Below, piece by piece: positions 9,572-17,970 of a DNA stretch of 64,000 bases (position 1 is its first letter; each line of letters starts with the position of its first letter). A model generated the notes under the pieces. That model was not told the DNA's origin, did not search any database, and worked only from the letters and a program-made list of their open reading frames with translations. The position numbers and the translations under genes are program-made. The stretch is from Bog-473 sp963755375. GTDB lineage: Bacteria > Actinomycetota > Acidimicrobiia > Acidimicrobiales > RAAP-2. The stretch lies in NCBI GenBank assembly GCA_963755375.1, contig CAVWKG010000016.1, positions 2,108,001 to 2,172,000 of the forward strand. The letters run 5' to 3'.

Positions 9572-10669
9572 ATGGCGAGCGTCGCACAGAGCCCGGCCGC
9601 CGTCGCCGGGCCGCCGGTGGCCCAGCCCGTGCTCACCCCACTGACGGCCAGCGCGGTCATCCTCGTCCTGACGGTCGACGGCGGCGGTGAGTCGGTCGTC
9701 CACGAGCTGCTGGCCGACTTGTCGGGACTGGCCCGCACGGTCGGTTTCCGATCTCCCGAGGACGGGTTGGCCGTTGTGGCGGGGGTGGGGTCGGCCGCGT
9801 GGGACCGCGTTTTCGCCGGCCCTCGGCCGGCCGAGCTGCACGCGTTCGAGGCCCTCGACGGCGAACCGCACCGGGCGGTGGCCACCGCCGGTGACCTCCT
9901 GTTCCATATCCGGGCCGCCACGATGGATCTCTGCTGGGAGCTCGCCTCCCTCGTGGTCGGCCGGCTGGCGGGCGCCGCCTCCGTGGTCGACGAGGTCCAC
10001 GGGTTCAAGTACTTCGACGAGCGGGACCTGCTCGGCTTCGTGGACGGAACGGAGAATCCGACGGGGGCCGCGGCCGAGGCGGCGGTGACCATCGGGGCCG
10101 AGGATCCGGCGTTCGCCGGCGGCAGCTACGTCATCGTCCAGAAATACCTCCACGACATGGCAGCCTGGGATGCTCTGACGGTCGAGGACCAGGAGCGGGC
10201 GATCGGGCGGGCCAAGCTCTCCAACGTCGAGATGGACGACGAGGTCAAGCCGGCCAACTCGCATGTGGCGCTGAACACCATTGTCGAGCCCGATGGCACC
10301 CAGCGTCAGATCCTGCGCGAGAACATGCCCTTCGGGTCGTTGGGCGCCGGGGAGTTCGGCACCTACTTCATCGGGTACGCCGCCACCCCTTCGGTCACCG
10401 AGCTGATGCTCCGACGCATGTTCCTCGGGGACCCTCCCGGCAACTACGACCGGATCCTCGACTTCTCCACTGCCGTCACCGGCACCCTGTTCTTCGTGCC
10501 CACGGCGGACTTCCTCGACGACCCTCCTCCGCGACCGGATGAGGCCGGACCGGCGGCAACCACCGGGGATGGGGGGACGACGGACGGTGCGGAGGGTGTC
10601 GCGGGCGAGCCGGCCGCCCCGTCCGACGGGTCACTCGGGATCGGCGGGCTCGGGACCACATCGCCGTAG
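9572..10669 (+). CDS. DyP-type heme peroxidase with encapsulin-targeting C-terminus
   Basis: Dye-decolorizing peroxidase of 365 residues. ATG 9572 is preceded by GCGGGAG and gives a clean N-terminus. The diagnostic distal-side motif GFVDGTENP (Asp near residue 157), the proximal-His region ANSHVALN (near 230) and ILRENMPFG with the distal Arg (near 248) are all present, so catalysis should be intact. DyPs use H2O2 to oxidise dyes, phenols and other bulky donors. After residue 310 a Pro/Ala/Gly/Thr-rich disordered tail ends in DGSLGIGGLGTTSP. This closely matches the SLGIGSL-type cargo-loading peptide that docks DyP cargo inside encapsulin shells. In mycobacteria and others the shell gene is adjacent, but here no shell gene is present in the window. 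Confidence 0.92.
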   Translation: MASVAQSPAAVAGPPVAQPVLTPLTASAVILVLTVDGGGESVVHELLADLSGLARTVGFRSPEDGLAVVAGVGSAAWDRVFAGPRPAELHAFEALDGEPHRAVATAGDLLFHIRAATMDLCWELASLVVGRLAGAASVVDEVHGFKYFDERDLLGFVDGTENPTGAAAEAAVTIGAEDPAFAGGSYVIVQKYLHDMAAWDALTVEDQERAIGRAKLSNVEMDDEVKPANSHVALNTIVEPDGTQRQILRENMPFGSLGAGEFGTYFIGYAATPSVTELMLRRMFLGDPPGNYDRILDFSTAVTGTLFFVPTADFLDDPPPRPDEAGPAATTGDGGTTDGAEGVAGEPAAPSDGSLGIGGLGTTSP

Positions 10670-10722
10670 GTCCGTGCCGCCCCTCGGCGTCGGGGCAGCA
10701 GTGCGCTGGCCATACTGAGGCT

Positions 10723-11370
10723 GTGAGTGAGCACCAGCACGACCCCGAGTACGCGCTCGACGAGGATTCCTGGAACGAGCGCTACCGGTCATCGCCGCAC
10801 ATCTGGAGCGGCAACCCCAACCCGCAGCTCGTGGCCGAGATGGCCGACCGTGCCCCGGGTCGCGCGCTCGACGTGGGGTGCGGCGAGGGAGCCGATGCGG
10901 TCTGGCTGGCGCAACGCGGCTGGGATGTGGTGGCGACCGATATCTCGGTCGTCGCCCTGGAGCGGGCCGCCCGGCACGCGCGGGACGCCGAGCCCGCAGC
11001 CTTGGCGCGCATCGAGTGGCGGCACGTCGACCTTCTCGTCGACGCGCCGGAGCAAGACTCCTTCGACCTCGTCTCGGCGCAGTTCATGCAGCTGCCGCCC
11101 GAGCCACGCGGTCGATTGTTCACCACGCTGGCCGCATCCGTTCGGGCGGGGGGAACGCTGTTGGTGGTCGGCCACCACCCGTCGGATCTGGCCACAGGGG
11201 TGCACCGCCCCGCGATGCCGGACCGTTTCTACACGGCCGACGAGATCGCGCGCCTGCTCGACGCCTCGTGGGCCGTCGTCGTGAACGAGGCCCGGCCGCG
11301 GTCAGCCCCCACACCTGAGGGTGTCGAAGCCACCATTCACGACGCCGTGCTGCTCGCAACCCGAGCGTGA
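10723..11370 (+). CDS. Class I SAM-dependent methyltransferase (TehB/TPMT-like)
   Basis: 215 residues from GTG 10723. The SAM-binding motif I is RALDVGCGEGADAVWLAQ. Motif II is VVATDISVVALERA with the acidic residue D, and a later motif is FDLVSAQFMQLPP. WNERYRSSPHIWSGNPN at the N-terminus resembles thiopurine/tellurite-resistance methyltransferases (WDxRY...W). The acceptor substrate is not evident. The gene follows the DyP gene by 53 bp on the same strand and is convergent with the SnoaL-like gene. Confidence 0.85.
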   Translation: MSEHQHDPEYALDEDSWNERYRSSPHIWSGNPNPQLVAEMADRAPGRALDVGCGEGADAVWLAQRGWDVVATDISVVALERAARHARDAEPAALARIEWRHVDLLVDAPEQDSFDLVSAQFMQLPPEPRGRLFTTLAASVRAGGTLLVVGHHPSDLATGVHRPAMPDRFYTADEIARLLDASWAVVVNEARPRSAPTPEGVEATIHDAVLLATRA

Positions 11371-11434
11371 CGGGTTGGCGTCGTGCGCCTGCGGAGGTGG
11401 GGCGCCCGCGGCCGTGTTGCAGCCACCCGGTGCG

Positions 11435-11845
11435 CTAGGGATCAGCGCCGGTGAAGTCCAGGCGCAGGCGGGTCAGGGTCGAGGTCTTGATCCGCCAGGC
11501 CCCGTCCACCAGCTCGTAGGTCTCGTGGTAGTGGCCGTCGCCCTGCAACCGGCTTCCGTCGGGCCACACGATGAAGTCGTGCAGCGCCCAGATACCGGTC
11601 GCGGTGGTGGCGGACGTGAGGTCGATCTCGGGCATGTGGCCGTGGTGCACCGTGACGGCTCCGGCCAGCGTCTCCTGAAGGAACTCCAGGAACGCGTCCG
11701 CACCGGCGACGACGCCACCGCCTGAGTCCGTCGTGTCCATGACGACATCGTCGGTGAACACCTGGCGCATGCCCGCCCAGTCCCTGGTGTCCATCGTCCG
11801 GAAGTAGCGCGCCTTCAGCCGCTTGATCGCTTCGACGTCATCCAC
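11435..11845 (-). CDS. SnoaL-like / NTF2-fold protein
   Basis: 136 residues from GTG 11845, chosen because it starts at VDDVEAIKRLKARYFRTMD, the usual beginning of this fold, with GGAG upstream. The open frame continues another 34 codons but would overlap the VOC gene. Features: DDVVMDTTDSGGGVVAGADAFLEFL, then VHHGHMPEIDL and WALHDFIVW and YHETYELVDGAWRI, the cone-shaped alpha+beta barrel of SnoaL_4/NTF2 proteins (dehydratases, isomerases, polyketide cyclases, or non-catalytic). It begins 20 nt after the VOC stop, so the two are very likely co-transcribed. Confidence 0.8.
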   Translation of the reverse strand: MDDVEAIKRLKARYFRTMDTRDWAGMRQVFTDDVVMDTTDSGGGVVAGADAFLEFLQETLAGAVTVHHGHMPEIDLTSATTATGIWALHDFIVWPDGSRLQGDGHYHETYELVDGAWRIKTSTLTRLRLDFTGADP

Positions 11846-11865
11846 TCGTGGCGTCTCCGTGCCGC

Positions 11866-12330
11866 TCAGGAGTAGCGGGCGGCCCGTGTCCCCGGCGGGT
11901 GGCTGGCGCCGGGGACCGCGTCGGGATTCTCGACACAGACCTCGCACTCCAGGCCGTCGGGATCCCGGAAGAAGAGGCTGAGCATGGGCCCGAAGTCGGT
12001 GACGAAGTCGTCGGCGGCGCCGCGGGCCATGAGTCGGTCGCGTATCGTCTCGAAGTCCTGCAAGGACGCGGCCTGGAGGGCCAGATGATCGAGGCGGCCG
12101 CGGCCGAACATCGGGGTCTGGCGATCGGCTTCGGAGTTCCCGTCTATCTCGAAGACGTTGAGCTCGGCCCAGTCACCGATCTTGATGATGGAGAGACGGG
12201 GGCCCTTGCCGTCGGGGAACTCGGATCCGTCCCGGAGGATCTCGGCATCGAAGACCTCCAGGTAGAAGTCGTTGAGGCGAGACGCGTCGTTGGTGATCAC
12301 GGCGACATGGTTCAGACCCTTCAGCAGCAT
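11866..12330 (-). CDS. VOC-family (glyoxalase/dioxygenase) protein
   Basis: 154 residues from ATG 12330, preceded by GGGAGGGA. Vicinal-oxygen-chelate fold: the start LLKGLNHVAVITNDASRLNDFY contributes a metal-ligand His (NHVAV), a second module has RLDHLALQ, and the end is LSLFFRDPDGLECEVCVENP, where the FRDPDGxxxE block supplies the last ligand Glu. Members are metal-dependent dioxygenases, lyases or isomerases. The set of two His and one Glu is consistent with a working metal site. It is followed closely by the SnoaL-like gene and preceded by the EthD gene. Confidence 0.85.
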   Translation of the reverse strand: MLLKGLNHVAVITNDASRLNDFYLEVFDAEILRDGSEFPDGKGPRLSIIKIGDWAELNVFEIDGNSEADRQTPMFGRGRLDHLALQAASLQDFETIRDRLMARGAADDFVTDFGPMLSLFFRDPDGLECEVCVENPDAVPGASHPPGTRAARYS

Positions 12331-12430
12331 GGTTGCTCCCTCCCAGCTAGTGGTGTGTTCGACCTTCACGCCTTCGGCGGGCACCTCCGGCGGCGCCCCG
12401 AGCGCGGTGTCCCGGGCGCGCCAGGGACCG

Positions 12431-12718
12431 TCAGCCGACAATTTCGCTCGTCTGCAGGACAGGGGTGATGGACGTGTAGTTGGCCATGTCGGCCTGCACG
12501 TCGGCCGTGCCCGGGACGGCCATCGCCTGCTGCAACGCCTCGGCGGAGTCGAACTGGAAGTGCACGGCGGCCACGTAGGGACCGTCGACGCCCTTGTCGA
12601 TCTCCGCGCTGTCGAGGCCCCAGGTGCGCACGGCCAGCGGCACATGCTTGTCCCGGTAGTAGTCATGGTCGAACGAAGCGCCCTCGGTCACCGGGTAGAG
12701 AACGGACATGCGGATCAT
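12431..12718 (-). CDS. EthD-domain protein
   Basis: 95 residues starting MIRMSVLYPVTEGASFDHDYYRDKH, the typical EthD opening (YP...FD.DYY...H.PL). Later VAAVHFQFDSAEALQQAM and DMANYTSITPVLQTSEIV fit the ferredoxin-like alpha+beta barrel. First named from the eth ether-degradation cluster. Most homologues are small dimeric enzymes or helpers in aromatic or polyketide metabolism. It is first of the three-gene minus-strand set EthD - VOC - SnoaL, with 100 bp before the VOC gene. Confidence 0.85.
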   Translation of the reverse strand: MIRMSVLYPVTEGASFDHDYYRDKHVPLAVRTWGLDSAEIDKGVDGPYVAAVHFQFDSAEALQQAMAVPGTADVQADMANYTSITPVLQTSEIVG

Positions 12719-12782
12719 GGAATGCTCCCTTGGTCGGACATCGTCAGTCTGCCAGGTGATGGTGGAGGTCCCTGCCCGGCTC

Positions 12783-15700
12783 CTAGCGGAAGTCCCGGCT
12801 CGCCGGCACCGCCGTCCCCACCACCAGCGCCTCCACCCGCTCGGCGTCGAAGCTGACCGCGCCCTGCCCCTTGCGTACCCGTCCGCGGATCAGCAACACG
12901 GGCGCGTGGCGGGCCACGTGCTTCCAGCGGGCCCAGGCGCCGCGGGAGAAGACGACGTTCACGTGGCCCGTCTCGTCCTCCAGGTTGACGAAGACCGCGC
13001 CCCGGGCCGTCTCGGGATGCTGGCGGTGGGTCACCACGCCGGCCACCGAGGCGCGCTCGCCGTCGGCGCAGGCCTCCAGCGCGAGCGCCGTCCGCACCTC
13101 CATGGCCTCGAGCCGCTCGCGGGCGAGATGCATGGCCGTGCGCTCGGGTGCCAGCCCCAGCGCCCACAGGTCGTCGCCCACCGCCTCGTAGAGGCTGGGC
13201 GCCGGCAGCGTCGGCGCCTCGGCCCCCACCACGATCCCGGGCAGGCGGTCCGGCGTGCCCTGGGCCGCCGCCCCCGCCGCCCACAGCAGCCGGCGCCGGG
13301 AGGCCGTCGTGCCGCGGTCCTCCCCGGCCTCGGGCGCCTCGGGGTCGAGCGCGCCGGCGGCGGCCAGCGTCTCGAGCTGGACCTGGGTCGCCCCCGCCCG
13401 CCGCACCAGGTCCTCGCCGCCGCGCCAGGGGCGGCCGGCCACGATGCGCGCCGCCGTGGTGTCGCCCACCCCGCGCACCGACCCCAGCCCGAGGCGCAGG
13501 ACCGCCTCACCGGGGGTCCCGGCCTCGAGCGACGCCCCCACCTCGGAGCGGTTCACGTGGGGACGGCGCACGCGCACCCCGTGCCGGCGGGCGTCGGCCA
13601 CCAGCGACTGGGGCGACCAGAACCCCATGGGCTGCGAGTTCAACAGCCCCGCGGTGAACGCCGCTGGATAGTGCAGCTTCAGCCAGGCCGAGGAGTACAC
13701 CAGGTGCGCGAACGACACCGAGTGCGACTCGGGGAAGCCGAAGTTGGCGAAGGCGGCCAGCGCGTCGAAGACCTGGTCCGCCACCGCGCCCGTCACGCCC
13801 CGCGCCGCCATGCCGTCGAAGAGGCGCGCCCGCATCTTCTCCATGCGCGCCGCCGAACGCTTGGCCGCCATGGCCTGGCGCAGCTCGTCGGCGTCGGCCG
13901 CGCTGAAGCCGGCGACGGCCACGGCCATCTCCATCAGCTGCTCCTGGAAGAGCGGGACCCCGAGCGTGCGCCTGAGGATCGGCTCGAGCAGCGGGTGCAG
14001 GTAGGTGACGTCCTCCTCGCCCCGCCGGCGCCGGATGTAGGGGTTCACCGCGTGGCCCTGAATGGGGCCGGGCCGGATGAGCGCCACCTCGATGGCGATG
14101 TCGTAGAAGGTGCGCGGTCGCACCCGGGGCAGCGTCCCCATCTGGGCCCGGCTCTCGACCTGGAAGACCCCGACCGTGTCGGCCCGGCACAACAGGTCGT
14201 AGACCGCGTCCTCCTGGGGCAGCTGCCCCAGGTCGACGTCGACCCCGTAGAAGGCGCGCACCAGGTCGACCATGCGGTGCAGCGCCTCGAGCATGCCGAG
14301 GCCGAGCAGGTCGAACTTCACCAGCCCGATGGCGGCGCAGTCGTCCTTGTCCCACTGCAGCACGCTGCGCCCCGGCATGCGCCCCCACTCCACCGGGCAC
14401 ACCTCGACCACCGGCCGGTCGCACAGCACCATGCCGGCCGAGTGGATGCCCAGGTGGCGCGGCCGGTCCAGCACCTCGGCCGCCAGCTCGGCCACCAGCG
14501 CCGGCACCCCGCCGCCCGCGTCACCCGTACCGCCCCCGCCGGCCTCGGCGGCCGCCTCGTACACCGCCGCCGCCGAGGACGCGCCGCGCCCGTGCCCGGC
14601 ATCGATGGCCGCCGCCCAGGCGTCCACCTGCGCGGGGGTGAAGCCGAACGCCTTGCCCACGTCACGCACGGCCGAGCGGGGCCGGTACGTGATGACGTTG
14701 GCCACCTGTGCCGCGTGGCGCCGGCCGTAGCGCTCGTACACGTACTGAATGACCTCCTCACGCCGCTCCGACTCGATGTCCACGTCGATGTCCGGCGGCC
14801 CGTCACGCGCCGGCGACAGGAAGCGCTCGAAGAGCAGCCCGAGGTCGACGGCGTCGACGTTGGTGACGCCGAGCGCGTAGCAGACGGCCGAGTTGGCCGC
14901 CGAGCCACGCCCCTGGCAGTAGATGTCGAGGCGCTTGCACACCCGCGCGATGTCCCACACGACGAGGAAGTAGCCGGCGAAGCCGAGCTGGCCGATCACC
15001 GCGAGCTCGTGCTCGATCTGCTTCCAGGCGCCGGGCACCCGCTCGGCCCCGGGCGGCCCGTAGCGCGCCGTGGCGCCCTCGGTCACCAGCTGGCGCAGGT
15101 AGCCCTGCTCGTCCATGCCCGCGGGGACGGGGAAGTCGGGCAGCCGCGGCGCGACCAGGCGCAGGTCAAAGGCGCAGGCGCGCCCGAGCTCGGCGGCGCG
15201 CGCCACCACGCCGGGCCAGCGGGCGAAGCGCCGGGCCTGCTCGGCGGCGGAGCGCAGGCAGGCCGCCGGGGCCGAGGGGAGCCAGCCCTCCAGCTCGGCC
15301 AGGGGGCGCCGCGCCCGCACCGCGGCGAGCGTGGTGGCGAGCCGGAAGCCGGCCGGCGTGGCGTAGTGCACGTTGTTGGTGGCCACGGCGTCGACACCCC
15401 ACTCGACGGACAGATGCGCCAGCGCGTCGTTGCGCGCCGTGTCGAGCGGGTCCCCGTGGTCCCACAGCTCCAGCGCGACGTTGGCGCGCCCGAACGCGTC
15501 GACGAGGCGCCCCACCTCCCGGGAGGCCGCCCGGGGCCCGGCCTCCATCAGCGCGGCGGGGACCGCCCCCTTCCGGCAGCCACTCAGCACCAGCCAGTGG
15601 CCCCCCGCGGCGCCGGCCAGCGCGTCGAGGGTGAAGAGGGGCTTTCCCTTCTCCCCGCCCGCCAGGTGCGCGTCGGCCAGCACGGTCGAGAGCCGCGCGT

Positions 15701-15992
15701 AGCCGGCGGGGTCCCGCGCCAGCAGCACGAGATGCGCGCCGGTCGGGTCGGGCTCGCCGGTGCGCGCGCCGGCCGGCGCCAGTGTCACCTCGGAGCCGAA
15801 GACGGTCGGCAGCCCGCACACCCGTGCCGCCTCGGCGAAGCGCACCACGCCGTAGAAGCCGTGGTGGTCCGTCAGCGCCAGCGCGGCCAGCCCGAGCCGG
15901 GCCGCCTCGGCCACCAGCTCCTCGGGGTCGCTGCTGCCATCGAGGAAGCTGAACCCCGAGTGCGCATGCAGCTCGGCGTAGGCCTCAGTCAT
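12783..15992 (-). CDS. dnaE2: Error-prone DNA polymerase III alpha subunit DnaE2
   Basis: 1069 residues, full length for DnaE2. The N-terminal PHP domain begins YAELHAHSGFSFLDGSS (HxH metal pair). The polymerase palm contains PPDIDVDIESERREEVIQ (near residue 400) with catalytic aspartates. The C-terminus has the helix-hairpin-helix segment LGLGSVRGVGDTTAARI and an OB fold (VAGVVTHRQHPE...VFVNLEDETGHVNVVF). DnaE2 is the catalytic polymerase of the ImuA'/ImuB/DnaE2 mutasome, performing mutagenic translesion synthesis after DNA damage. ATG 15992 overlaps the imuB stop by 8 nt (15985-15992), so it is translationally coupled. SOS control is expected from the LexA box at the head of the cassette. 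Confidence 0.97.
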   Translation of the reverse strand: MTEAYAELHAHSGFSFLDGSSDPEELVAEAARLGLAALALTDHHGFYGVVRFAEAARVCGLPTVFGSEVTLAPAGARTGEPDPTGAHLVLLARDPAGYARLSTVLADAHLAGGEKGKPLFTLDALAGAAGGHWLVLSGCRKGAVPAALMEAGPRAASREVGRLVDAFGRANVALELWDHGDPLDTARNDALAHLSVEWGVDAVATNNVHYATPAGFRLATTLAAVRARRPLAELEGWLPSAPAACLRSAAEQARRFARWPGVVARAAELGRACAFDLRLVAPRLPDFPVPAGMDEQGYLRQLVTEGATARYGPPGAERVPGAWKQIEHELAVIGQLGFAGYFLVVWDIARVCKRLDIYCQGRGSAANSAVCYALGVTNVDAVDLGLLFERFLSPARDGPPDIDVDIESERREEVIQYVYERYGRRHAAQVANVITYRPRSAVRDVGKAFGFTPAQVDAWAAAIDAGHGRGASSAAAVYEAAAEAGGGGTGDAGGGVPALVAELAAEVLDRPRHLGIHSAGMVLCDRPVVEVCPVEWGRMPGRSVLQWDKDDCAAIGLVKFDLLGLGMLEALHRMVDLVRAFYGVDVDLGQLPQEDAVYDLLCRADTVGVFQVESRAQMGTLPRVRPRTFYDIAIEVALIRPGPIQGHAVNPYIRRRRGEEDVTYLHPLLEPILRRTLGVPLFQEQLMEMAVAVAGFSAADADELRQAMAAKRSAARMEKMRARLFDGMAARGVTGAVADQVFDALAAFANFGFPESHSVSFAHLVYSSAWLKLHYPAAFTAGLLNSQPMGFWSPQSLVADARRHGVRVRRPHVNRSEVGASLEAGTPGEAVLRLGLGSVRGVGDTTAARIVAGRPWRGGEDLVRRAGATQVQLETLAAAGALDPEAPEAGEDRGTTASRRRLLWAAGAAAQGTPDRLPGIVVGAEAPTLPAPSLYEAVGDDLWALGLAPERTAMHLARERLEAMEVRTALALEACADGERASVAGVVTHRQHPETARGAVFVNLEDETGHVNVVFSRGAWARWKHVARHAPVLLIRGRVRKGQGAVSFDAERVEALVVGTAVPASRDFR

Positions 15993-17079
15993 AGACCGCC
16001 TCCACCCACCACTGCCCCCGTTCGGTGCAGAGCAGGCGCGCCACCCCCTCCGCGCTGACCACTTGCAGGCGCGCCCGGCGCCGGCGCACCAACCACCACC
16101 GCTCGGTCACCGGCCAGGGGCCGGCCCACCCCAGCACCGGTTGCCAGGGGCCGCCCGCGACCGACAGCTGCTCGATTCCTGCGGTGAGCAGCCCGCGCCC
16201 GCTGACCTCGACGGCACGGCCGGCGCCGTCGACCACCTCGGCCCGCAGCGGGACCTGCAGCACGTCGGTCGGCGCCGGTGGGGGCAGCCGCCCCGGCCAC
16301 GGGGCACCGCCCGCCGCCGTCTCCACCTCGGGGCTGCCCCAGGGCAGCAGCACCGACTGACCCGCCGGGTCCCGCCCGCCGCGCAGCCGGCCCATCAGCA
16401 CGGCCTCCACCCCCAGGCGCTCCTGCACCCGGACGAAGGAACGGGCGGCCCGGGCGTCCGCCTCCGAGGCGCCGCCGAAGAAGCCGGGCTGGGAGGGCGG
16501 GGGCGGGACGTCGGGGCCCCGGTCGGGGTCCTCGCCCCGGGCCACCCGGAGCCGCCGCTCGATCGTGCGGTCACGCAACCCGGCCAGTTCCCCGCTCTCC
16601 CCCCGGGCCACCGCGTGGCAGACGGCCGCGTCCGCCCCGAAGCGGTCCGAGATGCTGGCCGCGGGCAGTGCGGCCAGCTGCGCCAGGGTGGTCACCCCCA
16701 GCCGCTGCAGGGTGACGGCCAGGTCGGGGCGGGCCAGCGTGGCCACCGACCAGGGGCCGAGGAAGTCCGCCGTCCCCCCGGGCGGGACGATCAGCCCCGA
16801 GCGGGCGGCCAGCAGGGCCGCGAAGAGCCCGTCGGCCACGCCGATGGTGACCTCCTCGTCCACGATGCCGGCCAGGCGGGCCACCACCGCCTCCTCGCCA
16901 CCGAAGAACCGGGCGGGGCCGCGGGCGGGCAGCGCGCCGACCCCGAGGCGGACCGGATGGACCCACGGGCAGAGCTCCCCGGCCCGCGCCAGCACGCGAG
17001 CGAACCGTCGGGCCTCCTCCCCCTCCGCTCCTTCCTCGAGGAGCTCGGGGCACCAGATGACGACCAACCGTTCCACCAC
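15985..17079 (-). CDS. imuB: ImuB, non-catalytic Y-family polymerase homologue
   Basis: 364 residues from GTG 17079. The fold is that of Y-family polymerases (IVDEEVTIGVADGLFAALLAA, LQRLGVTTLAQLAALP), but the N-terminal strand reads VVIWCPELLEEG where active enzymes have their metal-binding aspartates. ImuB is known to be polymerase-inactive and to act as the hub that joins DnaE2, ImuA' and the beta clamp. QPGFFGG near residue 195 and the C-terminal WWLVRRRRARLQVV region are typical of the actinobacterial form. It lies 19 nt after imuA' and overlaps dnaE2, completing a three-gene operon. Confidence 0.93.
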   Translation of the reverse strand: MVERLVVIWCPELLEEGAEGEEARRFARVLARAGELCPWVHPVRLGVGALPARGPARFFGGEEAVVARLAGIVDEEVTIGVADGLFAALLAARSGLIVPPGGTADFLGPWSVATLARPDLAVTLQRLGVTTLAQLAALPAASISDRFGADAAVCHAVARGESGELAGLRDRTIERRLRVARGEDPDRGPDVPPPPSQPGFFGGASEADARAARSFVRVQERLGVEAVLMGRLRGGRDPAGQSVLLPWGSPEVETAAGGAPWPGRLPPPAPTDVLQVPLRAEVVDGAGRAVEVSGRGLLTAGIEQLSVAGGPWQPVLGWAGPWPVTERWWLVRRRRARLQVVSAEGVARLLCTERGQWWVEAVYD

Positions 17080-17098
17080 TTCTTCTCCACCGCTCCGC

Positions 17099-17863
17099 TC
17101 AGGCCGCCTCCGGCCCGTCGCCGGCGCCGGCCCCCGCCGGCCCGCGTCCCTCGACTCCGGTCCCCGCGTCGTCCGCCGCGTCCTCGACCGCGCCCGAGCC
17201 GGCGGGGAGCCAGAGCGAGCACTCGCTGACCCGGCCGGCGGCGCGGCGCCCGGTGACCCGCACCTCGGCCCGGCGGCCCCGCAGGTGCCCGTGGCCCCGG
17301 CCGACGCCCTCCCACTCGACCGCCCCGACCGAGAGCGCCAGGTCGCCGCCCTCGGGCCAGGCGCCCGGACCCTCGAGCAGGACCACCAGGGCCGCCTGAC
17401 GCTCGCGGGCGCGGGCCGTCAGGTGGCGCGCCGCCGTCAGGCGGGCCCGGCCGGGCGGGCGGACCAGGACGGCGTCGACCCCCGAGAGGAGGTCACCGGC
17501 CGCCTCGGCCCATCCGTTGCCCGGGTGGGGCACGAAGACGACGCGCCGCAGGTCGAGCCCGAGCCCGGCCGCCGCCACCACCCCGGGGTCCGGCAGGCCC
17601 ACGGCGGCGCACCAGCTCCCGGCGGCCGACGCCGCGGCCAGGAGCGCCAGGGCCAGGGTGGTGGCGCCGTGGCCGGGAAGGCCCGCCACCGTGGTGGTCG
17701 TGCCCCGCCGCAGGGAACCGGCGGGAAAGAGCGGGGCCAGTGGCGGGGGCACCGGCAGGGTCCGCCCGGCGACGGGCGTGGCGGGCCGCACCCGGTCGGC
17801 CAGCCCGGCGGGGAGCTCCCGGGAACGGGGGGACGACGGGTCCCCGGCGGAGAAGGCGAACAT
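17099..17863 (-). CDS. ImuA'-like RecA-fold protein of the mutasome
   Basis: About 254 residues from ATG 17863, a start placed inside the LexA palindrome. A longer frame begins at 17914. Features are LAPLFPAGSLRRGTTTTVAG, LPGHGATTLALALLAAASAAGSW (degenerate Walker A), DLRRVVFVPHPG and DAVLVRPPGRARLTAARHLTARARERQAALVVLL, the pattern of actinobacterial ImuA' (the SulA/RecA-like accessory protein). It is thought to connect the mutasome to RecA and to support DnaE2-ImuB. The N-terminal Walker motif lacks a clear GKT, so ATP binding is doubtful. An extended Ala/Gly tail ends the protein. First gene of imuA'-imuB-dnaE2. Confidence 0.85.
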   Translation of the reverse strand: MFAFSAGDPSSPRSRELPAGLADRVRPATPVAGRTLPVPPPLAPLFPAGSLRRGTTTTVAGLPGHGATTLALALLAAASAAGSWCAAVGLPDPGVVAAAGLGLDLRRVVFVPHPGNGWAEAAGDLLSGVDAVLVRPPGRARLTAARHLTARARERQAALVVLLEGPGAWPEGGDLALSVGAVEWEGVGRGHGHLRGRRAEVRVTGRRAAGRVSECSLWLPAGSGAVEDAADDAGTGVEGRGPAGAGAGDGPEAA

Positions 17864-17871
17864 ATGTTCGC
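17856..17871. promoter_or_regulatory. LexA (SOS) box overlapping the imuA' start codon
   Basis: GCGAACATATGTTCGC is a perfect 16-bp palindrome containing GAAC-N4-GTTC, the LexA consensus of Actinobacteria and Firmicutes. The ATG inside it is the imuA' start. A TAAGGT (-10-like, minus strand, 17872-17877) ends right beside the box. With a start point about 7 nt downstream of it, the transcript would begin near 17865, which implies leaderless mRNA and direct LexA occlusion. The -10 and leaderless reading are inference. The box may also influence the divergent SRAP gene 100 bp away. Confidence 0.88.
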
Positions 17872-17970
17872 ACCTTAGCCAGGCCGTGTGCCGCCCGCTC
17901 GGGGAGGCACACACCCAGGTCAGGCGAGAGAACCCCCCCGGGACCCCGGGTGGGCCACAATGCAGCCCGC

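Noticed and set aside
12708..16058. Very long plus-strand frame (1116 codons) over the dnaE2 gene
   Set aside because: It is the antisense shadow of dnaE2. It has no domain pattern, extreme Arg/His/Gly/Pro composition, and dnaE2 on the minus strand has all polymerase motifs.
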